From Patellaria atrata CBS 101060 (lineage: Eukaryota > Ascomycota > Dothideomycetes > Patellariales > Patellariaceae): a stretch of 64,000 bases of DNA. Both the position numbers and the translations under genes were made by a program. The number at the start of each line of letters is the position of its first letter. Positions within the stretch are counted from its first letter, which is position 1. Below the pieces are notes generated by a model. The model ran no database searches. It worked only from the letters and a program-made list of their open reading frames with translations, and was not told the origin of the DNA. Positions 1-11,469 of this stretch are shown piece after piece. Location of the stretch: contig MU006106.1 of assembly GCA_010093705.1 (NCBI GenBank), positions 275,086-339,085 on the forward strand, given 5' to 3'.

Positions 1-1698
1 AACTTGTCGCCCATGACGCAAACAACTGGCCTTATGGGAATAGGACTCTTATACTACAATACACAGCATCGGCGCATGAGTGAGGTGATGCTGTCCGAGA
101 TCGAACACATCGACTATGAAGACCCTGCGGATTCTCTAGATGATCTTCGGGATGAAGGATACCGGTTAGCGGCCGGCTTTGCTCTTGGGTTTATTAATCT
201 CGGCAAAGGTTCCGATCTGAGAGGCCTCCATGATATGCACATCATCGAACGTCTCTTATCCGTTGCAGTGGGGCCAAAAGCTGTGGATCTTGTCCATGTA
301 CTCGACCAAGCTACTGCCGGCGCAACCATAGCGATCGCTCTCATCTTTATGAAAACCCATAATGAAGCAGTAGCGCGTAAGATCGACATTCCTGATACTT
401 TACCTCAATTCGACTATGTCCGACCAGACATCTTTCTCTTACGAACATTAGCTAAGCATTTGATTTTGTGGAACTCAATACAGGCGGATCATGAATGGAT
501 TGTAAAGAATTTGCCGACAGGGTATAGAGATCAGTGCACATTGTCGCGTATCAAGGCTCTCCGCAGCGAACATCTTCCTTTCTACAATATAATTGCTGGC
601 CTACTCTGGAGTGTCGGGCTTCGCTTTGCAGGGAGCGGTGACACCGCTGTTCGAGATTTCTTGGTCCAGTATCTCGATCAATTCATTCGGCTTTGTCACC
701 TACCCGCGCAAAGATATGATGCAAAGTTAACCCGAAACACCGTCCGTAACTGCCAGGATCTAGTAGCTCTATCTGCTTCAACAGTCATGGCTGGAACGGG
801 AGATATCGAGATATTCAGAAGGCTACGACTTCTCCATGGCAGGATCAACCCCGAAACACCTTATGGCTCTCATTTTGCCGCCCATGTTGCACTAGGTTTG
901 CTATTCCTGGGCGCTGGTAGTTATACTATCGGTACAAGCGACCTGGCCGTTGCAGCCTTAGTCTGCGCTTTCTACCCAATCTTCCCGACCGACATAAACG
1001 ATAATAAAGCTCACCTCCAAGCGTTTCGTCATTTTTGGGTCCTAGCCACGGAGCCCCGCTGCATAATTGCTCGCGATGTCGACACCCATCGCGCCGTCGC
1101 TCTGTCCGTTCTTGTTACCCTCAAAGATGGAACAGAGAAGCCAGCGACGGCTCCTTGCCTTCTCCCGAGTCTGGACACCATCGCGAGGATCAAAACAGTA
1201 GGCCCAGAGTACTGGCAAGTTACGCTTGATTTCGAAAACAACCCCGAGCATGTCGCATCATTCAAGTGGAACCAAACCATCCACGTTCGGCGCCGCCCAC
1301 CTCATGATGCCCACAGGGATACATTCAGCGCCACTCTCGTTGCTCTCAATGATGCTCAATCCTCGCACGCAGCCCGCATCATGTGGGATTGGATCTTCGC
1401 GCTTCCTGCGTTCCGCGAGTTCGAGCGTGCAGATTTGGGTCTGATCCTCCCGAGCGATGCGGGAAGTAGGATGCTGCTGGATATGAGGACTACGGTTGTC
1501 GATGAGAGGTTAGCGCTGAAGAGGGCGGTCACGAGTTGGGATAGGGATGCTCTGTGGGATTTGAGAGCACTGTTTGCATGGGCCAAGGGCTGGAAGAGAA
1601 GAGGGGATGGAAGGTTGAGATGGTTGGGGAAGGAAGTGGAGGAGAAGCTAGGGGCGAGAATCGGGGATAGAGGCAGAAGCATACAGGGGGATAGCTGA
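1..1698 (+). CDS. APC1: APC1 (anaphase-promoting complex subunit 1), C-terminal part
   Basis: This is the C-terminal ~565 residues of the largest scaffold subunit of the anaphase-promoting complex/cyclosome (Cut4 in fission yeast, BimE in Aspergillus), the nuclear ubiquitin ligase that triggers anaphase. The frame is open from base 1, so the gene starts outside the window. The recognisable part is the conserved repeat region, with GLLYYNTQHRR near the left edge followed by DEGYRLAAGFALGFINLG and GPKAVDLVHVLDQATAGATI, which are PC (proteasome/cyclosome) repeats that build the APC1 toroid. The rest is the less conserved C-terminal tail, ending at TGA 1696-1698. I see no intron in this part. Family identity rests on remembered PC-repeat motifs and is strong. 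Confidence 0.93.
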   Translation, partial: NLSPMTQTTGLMGIGLLYYNTQHRRMSEVMLSEIEHIDYEDPADSLDDLRDEGYRLAAGFALGFINLGKGSDLRGLHDMHIIERLLSVAVGPKAVDLVHVLDQATAGATIAIALIFMKTHNEAVARKIDIPDTLPQFDYVRPDIFLLRTLAKHLILWNSIQADHEWIVKNLPTGYRDQCTLSRIKALRSEHLPFYNIIAGLLWSVGLRFAGSGDTAVRDFLVQYLDQFIRLCHLPAQRYDAKLTRNTVRNCQDLVALSASTVMAGTGDIEIFRRLRLLHGRINPETPYGSHFAAHVALGLLFLGAGSYTIGTSDLAVAALVCAFYPIFPTDINDNKAHLQAFRHFWVLATEPRCIIARDVDTHRAVALSVLVTLKDGTEKPATAPCLLPSLDTIARIKTVGPEYWQVTLDFENNPEHVASFKWNQTIHVRRRPPHDAHRDTFSATLVALNDAQSSHAARIMWDWIFALPAFREFERADLGLILPSDAGSRMLLDMRTTVVDERLALKRAVTSWDRDALWDLRALFAWAKGWKRRGDGRLRWLGKEVEEKLGARIGDRGRSIQGDS

Positions 1699-2147
1699 GG
1701 AATTCCTAAAATATGGAAGCAGGTGCTGGAATAAAGAAAACTAATAGTATAGCGTAAATAGTGGTCTCAGAAAATCATCTAAATATGAAGACTTCTACCC
1801 TTAATAGGCAATAATTTTTCTTCGGGGTACACTCGAACAGTCAATGGATGCCGGATGCCCTGGACCCAGTTCGATATGATCACCCTTTTAACTTTGTAAC
1901 AGCATTTTATATCATTGTGAACATATTTTTTCCTACGTTGGACTTCCAATTATTTGGATGATGTTACAGAGCTTGTGATGCGAATGTGATTGACGACCTT
2001 ACTGTATTTCATTGCTCGGTTAGAGATGGCCCAACTCTCGTCTAATCCTTCCGTGAGTGTGATCTCATAGTTCTATAATACAACCACATGCCTTTAAAGC
2101 AACTCTCAAATCTCTACCACCATTCTACAACTCTCCAGACAAACTTA
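1699..2147. other. Intergenic, APC1 to VPS71
   Basis: About 450 AT-rich bases that must hold the APC1 3' end and the VPS71 promoter. I see no ORF of note, repeat or RNA gene. An in-frame ATG at 2088 lies 20 codons upstream of the start chosen for VPS71. Confidence 0.6.
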
Positions 2148-3029
2148 ATGCCACTCATCGAGGAGCTTCCAAACACTGGCGCAACCGCCGCTCCTGGTTG
2201 GGCTTATGTAGCTGATACAGGCTACGATCCATCAAAGGTCGCCATCAACCCATCCGGGACGCGAAACAGAGCAGCTCGCAATGGTCCCGCCGTCTCTGGC
2301 TCAGAACTCTCTGCACGCCAGCAGAAGGTCATCGATCAACGGCTTGCGGAATTGCATAAAGACGGTCCTAAGGTTGCCATAATTCTGCCGGAAAGTAAAC
2401 GAGGTAGGTTTAATCGGAAAGCTCGTTCACGGGCGAACTCTCGAAATGGGAAGATATGTTAAGGGCTGAGGAATCTAATAGCCAAGAGCAAGCCAACCCC
2501 CAACGTCAAGAAGATTCTCCTCTCGAATAAGACATTTCAAAACCATGTAGAGGATGAAGAAGCCCTCCTTGTACTCAACCGCAGCCAGCCCGTACCTCGT
2601 GCTCCCGCACCAGGAAAGATTCCCAAGACCCCTGCTTCCAAAGCAAAGCGAGCTTCCATAGGCGGCGCTACACCCTCCACACCCCTTCCGGCGACCCCGA
2701 CCGGCTCAATGCCTCCTCCGCCCCTTCCCGCTACCATTATCATTCCTCAGCCGTTTACCCGCTCAGCGGAGTCGCCTCTACAGACTCTCGTCCCTGATCT
2801 ACCCCCTCCCGCAGAAATTGAAGTCCTACTTTCCGCGCCACCATTGGCGTATACCGCAGCGCAGGCCGGCCCACCAGCGGAGAAGGGAGCGCGGCGACCC
2901 CAACGGCATTTCTGCGAGATATGTGGGTATTGGGGTAGGGTGAAGTGTTTAAAGTGTGCTGCGAGGACATGCGGGTTGGAGTGCTCAAGGACACATGAGG
3001 AGAGCAGGTGTAATAAGTTCTATGCGTAG
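2148..3029 (+). CDS. VPS71: VPS71/SWC6-like HIT zinc-finger protein of the SWR1 complex
   Basis: Likely orthologue of yeast Vps71/Swc6 (human ZNHIT1), a subunit of the SWR1 remodeller that exchanges H2A for H2A.Z. Exons 2148-2403 and 2482-3029; the 78-base intron has donor GTAGGT and acceptor TAG, and joining gives ESKR-AKSKPTPNVKK in frame (about 267 aa). The N-terminus has the family's PGWAYVADTG pattern. The middle is proline/alanine-rich and low complexity. The C-terminus is a HIT zinc finger with CEICGYWGRVKC, LKCAARTC, CSRTH and a final C, about residues 225-265. I chose the ATG at 2148 because family members begin just before the PGWAY motif; ATG 2088 would add 20 residues (MPLKQLSNLYHH...) that look like leader. 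The finger type is certain, the exact complex assignment likely. Confidence 0.85.
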
Positions 3030-3875
3030 ACAATGCTAGAATGGATGAGAATCACAACACGTCGGGATTTTAAAAGGAAGGTTCAGATCTAGGTTAAGAT
3101 GAGTGAGTAAAGCTCAACCCAATGAATTAAACCATGTGGGGATACTCAGAACTCAACGATACACGACATTCTTACAGCAAGCGATAGTCCTCCACGTAGT
3201 ATGTCTCCCCGTTCTGGCTGTTTTCATCGGAGTACTTACCCCTTTTCCAGAAAAGGATGAGACAAACATCGAAAATTGCTATCAGCATTGATATTACGCT
3301 CTAGGCTCCTAATTTACCTTTTAATAAAGAGGAACTATAGAGGGCCGAGCACGTGAAGACAGTCATATGTTTATCAACACATCATGGTATCAGCCACCTG
3401 AGAAAGAAGATGGCTTTGGCTATCGAAATCTAAGAATACCTCATCACTATGTCTTTTATACATGGATTGATCTAGTCCCGATATCGCATAGATTAGTCTC
3501 ATAGAGTTCAATATACATGAATATCCCGTTCAACAGTCGGTATCTTACTATCTCGGCCACAGCGTACGTTGCCGAATGCACGATAGCCGCTAGCCGCCGG
3601 ACCTACTCGGTTAGAGATCCTTGCCCCGCAGCTGGACTGGGGCCTGTGAGAAAACGTCGACATGCATTTTCTTTACTTCCCACGCTTTGTTATTGGTTCA
3701 CATCATCTTCCAACATTTTCCTTGACCAGATCGGGGGTCATCTCCAATGCCGTAAGACTGAAGATGTCAGGATGCGCTATCGGCGCGCCTCTTTCGTCCC
3801 CTTAACTCTCCTAGCTCTACTTTTCACCTTACGTCTCCTAAAAACTGAGAGGAGTAACACTATCTCGTAAACATC
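3030..3875. other. Intergenic, VPS71 to pyroglutamyl peptidase
   Basis: 846 bases without a supported gene. Two short open frames (3103-3291 and 3517-3870) have no recognisable motifs and look like chance; the second ends five bases before the next gene's ATG and would be leader sequence. Confidence 0.5.
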
Positions 3876-4779
3876 ATGCCTGTAATCGGTTCTATATCAA
3901 ATCAACAGTTACCACACGTGATCCCCGAGGTTACAGCTGAAGATGAGGTGACGGTGTTGGTAACTGGCTTTGGTGTAAGTTGGCCTTTGTTCCCTCATTT
4001 CTCTCGAAAAATAGTTGGGGTCTAGAGTTGATAAGATACAACTTTCATTGACTACTGGAGCTTTCCTAACCTCTTAACAACAGCCATTCCTGGACAAGTA
4101 CCCGATTAACGCCTCCTGGTCAATAGCAGCAACATTACCGGATACCATTTCCGCAAATGCTGCTCATCCAACGCGCATAAACATCATTGTACCAAAAGAC
4201 CCCATTCGTGTGGCCTTCCAGGAGGTCCTAAACAGAGACCCAGGGCTCTTATCTTCGACACAACCAAAGATAGACATTGTACTACACATCGGCCTAGCTG
4301 CTGGAATAGACTACTACACAATCGAGAGATTAGCGAGACGAGAAGGCTATGACGACGAGGGGAGGTGCGACGTCGACGGCAAGAGCTTCACGAGGAAAGA
4401 TTCCCGGAAAGTGTGGTATGATTGTCCCGATTACCTGACCACTGGATTCGATTATGCAGACGTTTGGCGGAGATGGAGAAGCAATTGTCCAGATCCGAAA
4501 CTAGATTTGCAACCATCCGATGATGCCGGACTCTACCTTTGCGAGTTCATTTATTTCACGAGCTTGTCGTATTTCTGGCGACAGGGTGTAACGGATAGGC
4601 CTGTGATGTTTCTGCATGTACCGGATCTTCCAGGAGAAAAAGATATTGCGGAAGGCCGAGAAGTAGCGATCGCGTTAATACGAGCGTTGGTCGATAGTTG
4701 GCGCCAAAGGAGTAAGAAAATTGAGGTGAATGGTGCGGTAACTGGAGAGACCTTACCTACGGTTGCCGTACTTCCGTAA
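3876..4779 (+). CDS. Pyroglutamyl-peptidase I (cysteine peptidase family C15)
   Basis: Removes N-terminal pyroglutamate from peptides in the cytosol. Exons 3876-3974 and 4084-4779, with a 109-base intron (GTAAGT...ACAG) that splits the diagnostic N-terminal VTGFG|PFLDKYPINAS motif in phase 0; the product is 264 aa. Further family marks are IVLHIGLAAG, the active-site cysteine in DDAGLYLCEF (Cys near residue 184), and the active-site histidine in FLHVPDLPG (His near 210). Length and order fit the fungal C15 group, which is longer than the ~215-aa bacterial enzymes because of an insert around residues 125-165. The ATG at 3876 is the only one that places the VTGFG motif near the N-terminus. It lies tail to tail with the oxidoreductase on the other strand. 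Confidence 0.92.
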
Positions 4780-5053
4780 ATTGAGAATATTGTACTAATA
4801 TTGTACATATCGTTCCTTGGTTACACAGTCACGGTGAACGGTCTTGGTTACCTATACGCATACTGTACAGATACTGGCGGACTGTTAAGGGTGGCTGGTT
4901 CTGTGGAATGTTTCACTTGTACAGGTGGGGCGGAATACTGGCGCACTTAAGCGTACGATAAGTTAAGAGAAGTAAAAGGAGTGAGAGAGTACTACAAGAC
5001 AGTTAAGTCTGAACTCTAAAGGACAGATATGCTACATATTCTAGAACAATGAA

Positions 5054-6055
5054 CTATGAGGATTTCCCAACTTCGACAACAACTTTACCTCTTGCTCTCC
5101 CAGTATTCAATCTGTCATACGCATCCTTGGTATCCTCAAACTTGAATGTGCTATCAATGATGATTTTATCCGTGGGAAGCTGCAACGCCTCTTCCAGAAA
5201 TGCCTTATTCTCTTCAAGATATATGCAGTCATACGCCTCTCCCCATCCAATCCTCCCCCAAAACCATCTCAGCAACATCTTCGGCATCGTGAAATAGAGT
5301 ATAGGGCCGCCCATACTCTCCCTAGCGTGCTCATCACCGACAATAGTAACATATCTCGGTGCGATCCCAATACATTCCGTACCACCCACACAATCCACAA
5401 TCGTGTCCGGCTTCCAAGCTCTTACTCTCTCCGACACACTCTCTTTCGTATAATCAACCGTCTCATTCGCACCCATACTCCTCACAAACTCCGTATTCCG
5501 CGCCGAACAACTCGACAACACGAACCATCCCCTCTGCTTCGCAAGATGCACGACGTGCATCCCCACAGCGGAACTACCTCCCAACACCACAACCCTGCCG
5601 TTCCTCACATACCCGCCGATATTCTCGATCAATGTCCTCGCGGTCAACCACACCAAAGGCAACGAAGCCGCCTGCGTCCACGTCCACCCCGTGGGTTTCT
5701 TAACCACCGCAGGCGCTTTTTTCGTGTCCACGACCAGCACCTCCTTCAGGGTCCCCTCGCCGGGCTTCATCAGCAACCCCATCACCTCGTGGCCCTTGCT
5801 GAAGCCTGATTCGGGTCCGGCAGCGATGACGGTGCCCGCGACGTCGCATCCGGCGACTTTGGGCGCGTTGAGTTTGGGTAGATGGTTCAGGGGGAGATTC
5901 ATTATTCGGATGTCGACAGGATTGAGGGCCGCGGCGCGGGTGCGCACGAGGATTGACGTCGGGGTTGGAGGCGCATCGGGGGTTGGAACGGAGGTGAGGG
6001 TGAGGGTTGTAGGGTAGGAGGGGTTTGTGTGTGTCCACGCTTGGACTTTTGACAT
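5054..6055 (-). CDS. Zinc-independent MDR oxidoreductase (quinone oxidoreductase-like)
   Basis: Single-exon gene of 333 aa in the medium-chain dehydrogenase/reductase superfamily, quinone oxidoreductase / RTN4IP1-like branch. The N-terminal GroES-like domain (residues ~1-120) shows AAALNPVDIRI and APKVAGCDVAGTV, the signature of QOR-type enzymes. The cysteines and GHE motif that bind catalytic zinc in alcohol dehydrogenases are absent. The Rossmann part has VVVLGGSSAVGMHVVHLAK (about 155-175), a NAD(P)H-binding motif. It probably reduces a quinone or enone with NADPH; the substrate cannot be told. It is divergent from DHR2 over 362 bases and convergent with the peptidase gene. Confidence 0.85.
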   Translation of the reverse strand: MSKVQAWTHTNPSYPTTLTLTSVPTPDAPPTPTSILVRTRAAALNPVDIRIMNLPLNHLPKLNAPKVAGCDVAGTVIAAGPESGFSKGHEVMGLLMKPGEGTLKEVLVVDTKKAPAVVKKPTGWTWTQAASLPLVWLTARTLIENIGGYVRNGRVVVLGGSSAVGMHVVHLAKQRGWFVLSSCSARNTEFVRSMGANETVDYTKESVSERVRAWKPDTIVDCVGGTECIGIAPRYVTIVGDEHARESMGGPILYFTMPKMLLRWFWGRIGWGEAYDCIYLEENKAFLEEALQLPTDKIIIDSTFKFEDTKDAYDRLNTGRARGKVVVEVGKSS

Positions 6056-6417
6056 GTCCGATGCTTGATTTCGTATTTTGGTTTCTGTGGTAATTGAATG
6101 GTAATGGGCTTTAGGGAATCAATTGGGAGTGTGATGGTTTGTGATTTAGAGCAGCGAGTTTTGTCCAGAGAGGAGGGGATCGCTGCATCCTCGTCACGAT
6201 TCCATATCCTTTATCTGCCATTGTCGAAAGCTCTAGAATGATTAATGGTGATTAAGCACTGTAGTATGTTGTCGCTATGACAATTGACGAAGGACGGGAT
6301 AAGGTAGCTTGACTCTTGTTGCTGCCGGCTTGGCATCACCATGACTCGGCAGATAATTATTTTCGAAACTGGGTCTTCGCAACATGGGAGTAATAAGAAC
6401 AGTACTCCTCAAGAAGA
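6056..6417. promoter_or_regulatory. Divergent intergenic region, MDR gene / DHR2
   Basis: 362 bases between two head-to-head start codons (6055 minus, 6418 plus) must carry both promoters. No TATA box or known factor site stands out. Confidence 0.5.
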
Positions 6418-8972
6418 ATGCCCAAAAAAGTGCATACTCGCTTTGAGGATGAATCCGAATCGAAGTTTTTACCCAAAAACAGCGTAGCGAAGCTGCCCCC
6501 GAAGTCGAATCCAACTCTCGCGCCGGGAAAGAAACGAAAACGAGGGTCATCGAAAACTGGTGTCAATGGGGCGGCACAGAAAGAGCTCGGAAAGGCCTCT
6601 GGAACTCAGTGGAGTGATCGAACAGGGTTTGGGGAAGGAGGGACGAAGAACAAAGGATCGAAAACAGGATGGGAACTCACCTCTAAAGAGCATAAGGCAC
6701 ATATGGGACAATTAAGCAAGCGGAGAGAAGCCCTTCTTCCCCTACGGCAAGCCCTACCCATCTGGTTTCATGCAGACGAGATCCGCAAAGGCCTCCGCGG
6801 AAACAAGGATGTCATGCTCCTAGTCGGAGAAACTGGTAGTGGAAAAAGTACACAAGTCCCGCAATTCCTCCTCCACGAGGCATGGTGTAAGGGACAGATA
6901 GCAATTACGCAACCGCGGCGAATGGCTGCTATCTCTCTAGCCAGAAGAGTGGCGGAAGAGATGGGTACACCGCTGGGATCGTGGTCCCCGGCCAGTAAAG
7001 TAGGGTACTCGGTGCGGTTTGATACGTCAATCTCGTCGAGTACAAGGATCAAATTTCTGACGGAAGGGATGCTATTGCAGGAGATGTTGCATGATCCATC
7101 TTTACGACAGTATAGTGCAGTTATTGTGGATGAAGTTCATGAGAGGAGTGTTAATGTGGATCTTGTGCTTGGTTTCTTGCGGAATTTGGTGACTAGGGAC
7201 AAGAAGAAGAGAAAAGGGGCTCCCCTGAAAGTTGTTATAATGAGTGCGACGGCAGACATTGCGGCGTTGTTCAACTTCTTCAATGAAGGTTTTGAACAAG
7301 TATCCACACCGCAAAAAGAGCCAGAAGCTCAGAACAAGCAAGAGTCTTCCTATGATAGTGAGTCTTCATGGTCCGGTATATCGGATGATGAAAGCTCCAA
7401 GGCAACCGGTGAACCTGTAGCTAACGGGCGAGCGAACTCCTCGTCAACTGGTAAGAATGTAAGTGTATCAGCAAATGAGCCAAGTAAAGCAGAGAATGGG
7501 CATCAATCCCAGAACATCACGACATGTCACATTGAAGGACGTCAATATCCTGTTAAGATACACTATCTGTCAGAGCCAACTCAAGACTTCGTAGAAACAG
7601 CTCTCAAATCCATCTTTCAAGTTCATCACAAGGAACCATTACCTGGTGACATATTAGTCTTTTTGACCGGGCAAGATACAGTCGAAAGTCTCGAGAAGCT
7701 TGTCAATGAGTATGCACAGGGACTAGATCCCTCAGTACCAAAGGTAATATAAACATCAGGGATTTGAACTTCTATTTGGGCAACATACGACTAAACAAAT
7801 ATTCCCAGATCCTCACCCTACCCCTTTTCGCCGCACTCCCCCAAACAGCGCAACAGAAAATCTTCCAACCTGCCCCTCCAAGAACTCGGAAAGTCATCAT
7901 TGCCACAAATATCGCCGAAACCTCTGTTACCGTCCCCGGTGTACGTTTCGTCGTCGACAGCGGTAAAGTCAAGATCAAACAGTTCCGTAACCGACTCGGA
8001 TTAGATTCACTGCTAGTTAAAGATATATCGAGATCTGCTGCGATCCAAAGGGCCGGTCGTGCGGGTAGAGAAGCTCCCGGAACATGCCACAGACTCTATA
8101 CGGAAGAGACTTATCGAGAGTTTCAGCCAGCAACCACGCCAGAGATCCTGAGATGCGATTTAAGCAGCGCGCTGCTGACTATGAAGGCGAGGGGTATCGA
8201 CGATGTCATTGGGTTTCCCTTACTGAATCGACCTCCACGAGAGTCGTTAGAAAAAGCGTTACTTCAACTCTTCCAGCTCGGTGCCTTAGATGACGCCGGG
8301 AAAATCAGCGATTTCGGTAGTAAGATCGCAAAGTATCCTCTGATACCGTCGTTGGGGAGAATTCTGATCGAAGCAGCTGGTCCAGAGCGGGACTGCTTAC
8401 TCGAAATCATCGATATCATCGCGTGTCTGAGCGTAGAGACCATATTCCTAAACCTCGTATCTGACGAGAAGAAAGAGGAGGCAGAAGAAGCAAGACGAGA
8501 ACTGTTCAGGCGGGAGGGTGACCATTTGACCTTCCTAGCAACAGTGCAGCAATATGCGGCCGAGCAAACGGACAGGAAGGCATGGGCTGAGAAGCACTTT
8601 GTCAGCCATAGGGCTATGCAGAATGTGATGGACATCCGCAAACAACTCCGCAACCTCTGCATGATCACCTCTCTCTTCACCCACACCTTCGACTGGACCC
8701 AAGTCCTTTCTAACCCCTCGGAGCAGACCAAGTCTTCGATTCTTCAGTCCCTCCTCCGCGGATTCGCGGCGAACACGGCCCGTCTGATGCCGGATGGTAG
8801 TTACAGGACTATACTGGGGAATCAGACTGTCGCGATTCATCCGAGCAGTGTGCTGTTTGGGAGAAAGGTGGAGGCGATTTTGTTTTCTGAGTTTGTGTTT
8901 ACGAATAAGAGTTATGCCCGGGGTGTCAGTGCGGTGAGGTTGGACTGGGTAGGGGAGGTATTGGGGGCGTAA
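6418..8972 (+). CDS. DHR2: DHR2-like DEAH-box RNA helicase (ribosome biogenesis)
   Basis: DEAH/RHA RNA helicase, most like yeast Dhr2, which acts in the nucleolus on 18S pre-rRNA. Exons 6418-7743 and 7809-8972; the 65-base intron starts GTAATA and ends CCCAG, giving 829 aa. The N-terminus is basic (GKKRKRGSSK, a likely nuclear signal). Motif I GETGSGKST is near residue 136, motif II DEVHER near 237, motif III SAT near 274, TNIAETS and the arginine-finger motif QRAGRAGR near 521, then HA2/ratchet and OB-fold regions to the end. Between SAT and HIEGRQYPV lies a ~75-residue serine-rich acidic insert (about residues 290-365) inside the helicase core. Assignment to DHR2 rather than another DEAH paralogue rests on length and the MPKKVHTRFED start, so is likely but not certain. 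Confidence 0.85.
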
Positions 8973-11469
8973 GGGTCAGGGCTCAGTAGTAATAGTAGGA
9001 TTTTTGTTCAGGAGGTGTACATATGTCGGCGAGCAGAGAGCGTTGAGTCGATGAATTAATGTTGATATCGGACAATATGTACGAGTTGTACGAAACAAAT
9101 TTTTTCATCCCTCGCTTCGAATTCTGTGCCGTAGAGGAGATACTACAATACTGAGGTGATTACTTTACAGTTCATATACTGAACCTGATATATACTCGAG
9201 AGCGTCTAGCGAACATACTCTCAAGTCTTGCACACCTTGCTATAAATCCGCATTGAACTCACATTCATCTAGGCCGATGATCTTACTTAATATACAGCTT
9301 TGAATATAGAGCCGAAAGCACTGGAACCCGCTTATAACCCAGAGTTTCTTGTCGAAATCGGAAAATTCTTTAGACCACCGAAAAGAAATATAGAATCTGT
9401 TACTGTTCTGATAGAAATTAGCAGGCGAAACTGTAGAAGGGGTACGAAAACAGACCCGAGTGGGCCTAAAATCTATACTAGATAGCAGTAAGACCATAAA
9501 TGCTCGGCTCAATATGCAAGCTCCTCTTAATATCATTCCTGATTCCATGATGAGAATAGTAGTATTTATCTGATTGTGGACGCTGGATGGTGCTCACAGT
9601 AGATTTCAACGTCCTCGAGCATATGGGGTGATATATTCCTTAGGAGAGTCCGATCCAAAATGCTCAAATTTCGCGATATCCCACGGCACGTGCAAACGAA
9701 TCTCCCACCAAATATTTCCTCCACCTCTCCACGTGACTATCCCTTTCGGCCTGCTGACACTCTACCTTATATTTCCAGGCCGAGGAACCTCCAATATTCG
9801 CTAACAAACAGCAGAGCGGTCAGGCGGTCTGACTACGATCTAGTCTCCCTGGAACGTCTTCGATTCAAATCGCCCTCCGGGCAGGTTTATCGGTAAACCT
9901 CAGGAGCAGCGGCAGCAAAAATCCCGTCCGGGGGGTTCGAGAAGCCTGAAGGTTCATTGTTTTGCAATTTTTTTTATGGTGTTTCTTTTTGACTGTAGAA
10001 TTCTCGATTACGGGAGAGTGAGAAGAGTAGGAGGCTATTATTGCTATTATAGGATGATAAGAGGTGGTAGTTCATTTTTCATAGATAAGGTAACGCGATC
10101 AACATGCAAAATTTATGTACAGAACGTGTAGTCTAAGTCAAAGGGGGGTTTTAGGTCTGATGAAGAATAACCGCATGGGTATGCTAGAAATAGAATGATC
10201 TTATATTTAGATAAGAAACGGCGATTCTAACAACAATAAAGTAGTAACATCATGTTGATAATCAAATGAAAGGAATAACACATCTAAAATCTTGGTTTAA
10301 CTTTACGATCTTCAGCTTCTGTTACCTCTGTGATATGAAGGGTGAGTGCAACTGTGCAAAAGTGCAACGAATTAACCTGGAAATGCAGACAGCAGAATTT
10401 GAGCCTCATTACCGGTGAACCACCCCTGAATCGTCATATATGGCCCATATATAGATTGTTACGGTGTGAAAGCGATGGCCAATAACCCCTGGAAACGTAT
10501 CACGGAGTCACCTGAGGGCGTGCCAGGAGCTAAGGGAGCGTAGAGTTTAACCAATACGTGTTCGCGACATCATCGATCTGTTAGATCAAGTACTGGTACA
10601 TTAACTACCTTTTCTGTGGTCATGTAGTCCTTGCCTATCAGGAAGGTAGCTTTCCGGTGAAGATAGATATAATAATCCAGGAGATACATCCGACCTTTGT
10701 CAGGCGTTATATGAATGTGTTGGCATACTTCTAGAATAGTTCGGGGTCTTCTTCAAACGTCGGCGACCTCGGAGTACTGGAGGTGAAAAGACGCGGCATC
10801 AACCTATCAATTAGCGAGCGGCAGTTTAGACTGCGTATACTGGCCCCAAGGATTTGATTTAGCGGTCGTAAATGTCCGACGGGTGTTCCTGATTGCTTCA
10901 TGCTCTTGTTTCTTATGTTATCGCAGCCTTACTGGGCATCCGTCTCTATGCAGGTCATCAGGTGGAAGATAACGTGTTTTCAATCAGAGCTGAGGGATCC
11001 ACTTCGAATACTGTGCCGTATCTCCTTTGTGTTCCCACGAACCGCTGTATGGATAGACTTGGTGTGCTGCGACTGGACGTCCGTTCGCTACGCCGCTCCA
11101 GTACCGACTGATTTCTGCATACTAGGACTAAGATAAACGGCAATGTCAGTTCACTGTTACTCTGTTGTAGCCTCAGAGAAATATGACAAGCTAACCTTCA
11201 GATTCTATCGCCCCAAACCCTTTAACTGCAAAGTTCACTTTCCTAACTCTTTCGGTCCTTCGTGATTCGATGGATAGGTCGAAATAGTAACAGTTACAGA
11301 TGTATTTCGACACTTCGGAAGTATTTTTGATTCTAGCGGTGTAATAACCTCTTTTTTATAAGAATGCAGCGACCGGAATGATAGATAGTAGGTCCACATA
11401 TGCCTTGAGACGTCTTCTCTCCTTTTATCATATAAACTGGGCAATATTTGCTCGAAGACTGTATAAACA
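8973..11469. other. Gene-poor stretch downstream of DHR2
   Basis: About 2.5 kb with no supported protein gene. Short frames such as 10893-11111 have no motifs and overlap in several frames. The only structure I can support is the tRNA-like element at 9801-9976, listed separately. The remainder shows no clear repeats by eye. Confidence 0.5.
9801..9976 (+). ncRNA. tRNA-like Pol III element (tRNA relic or SINE head)
   Basis: Bases 9809-9819 (CAGCAGAGCGG) match the Pol III A-box consensus TRGCNNAGNGG except at the first base, and 9861-9871 (CGATTCAAATC) match the B-box pattern. The spacing of ~42 bases is normal for tRNA promoters. Between them GACT/AGTC (around 9831-9844) can form a short anticodon-like stem. 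An 8-T run at 9968-9975 could terminate Pol III. There is no 7-bp acceptor stem and the D stem does not pair, so it is not a working tRNA gene. A tRNA pseudogene or the head of a tRNA-derived SINE are the likely readings; chance is possible. Confidence 0.35.

Noticed and set aside
3517-3870. 117-codon plus-strand frame before the pyroglutamyl peptidase
   Set aside because: No motif, mixed composition, and it ends five bases before the peptidase ATG; more likely leader or promoter sequence.
5327-6038. Several long frames antisense or in other frames over the MDR oxidoreductase
   Set aside because: They are Pro/Ser/His- or Arg-rich shadows of the real gene with no motifs.
10893-11143. Overlapping frames on both strands near 11 kb
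   Set aside because: Three frames open at once over the same short stretch without any motif points to chance.
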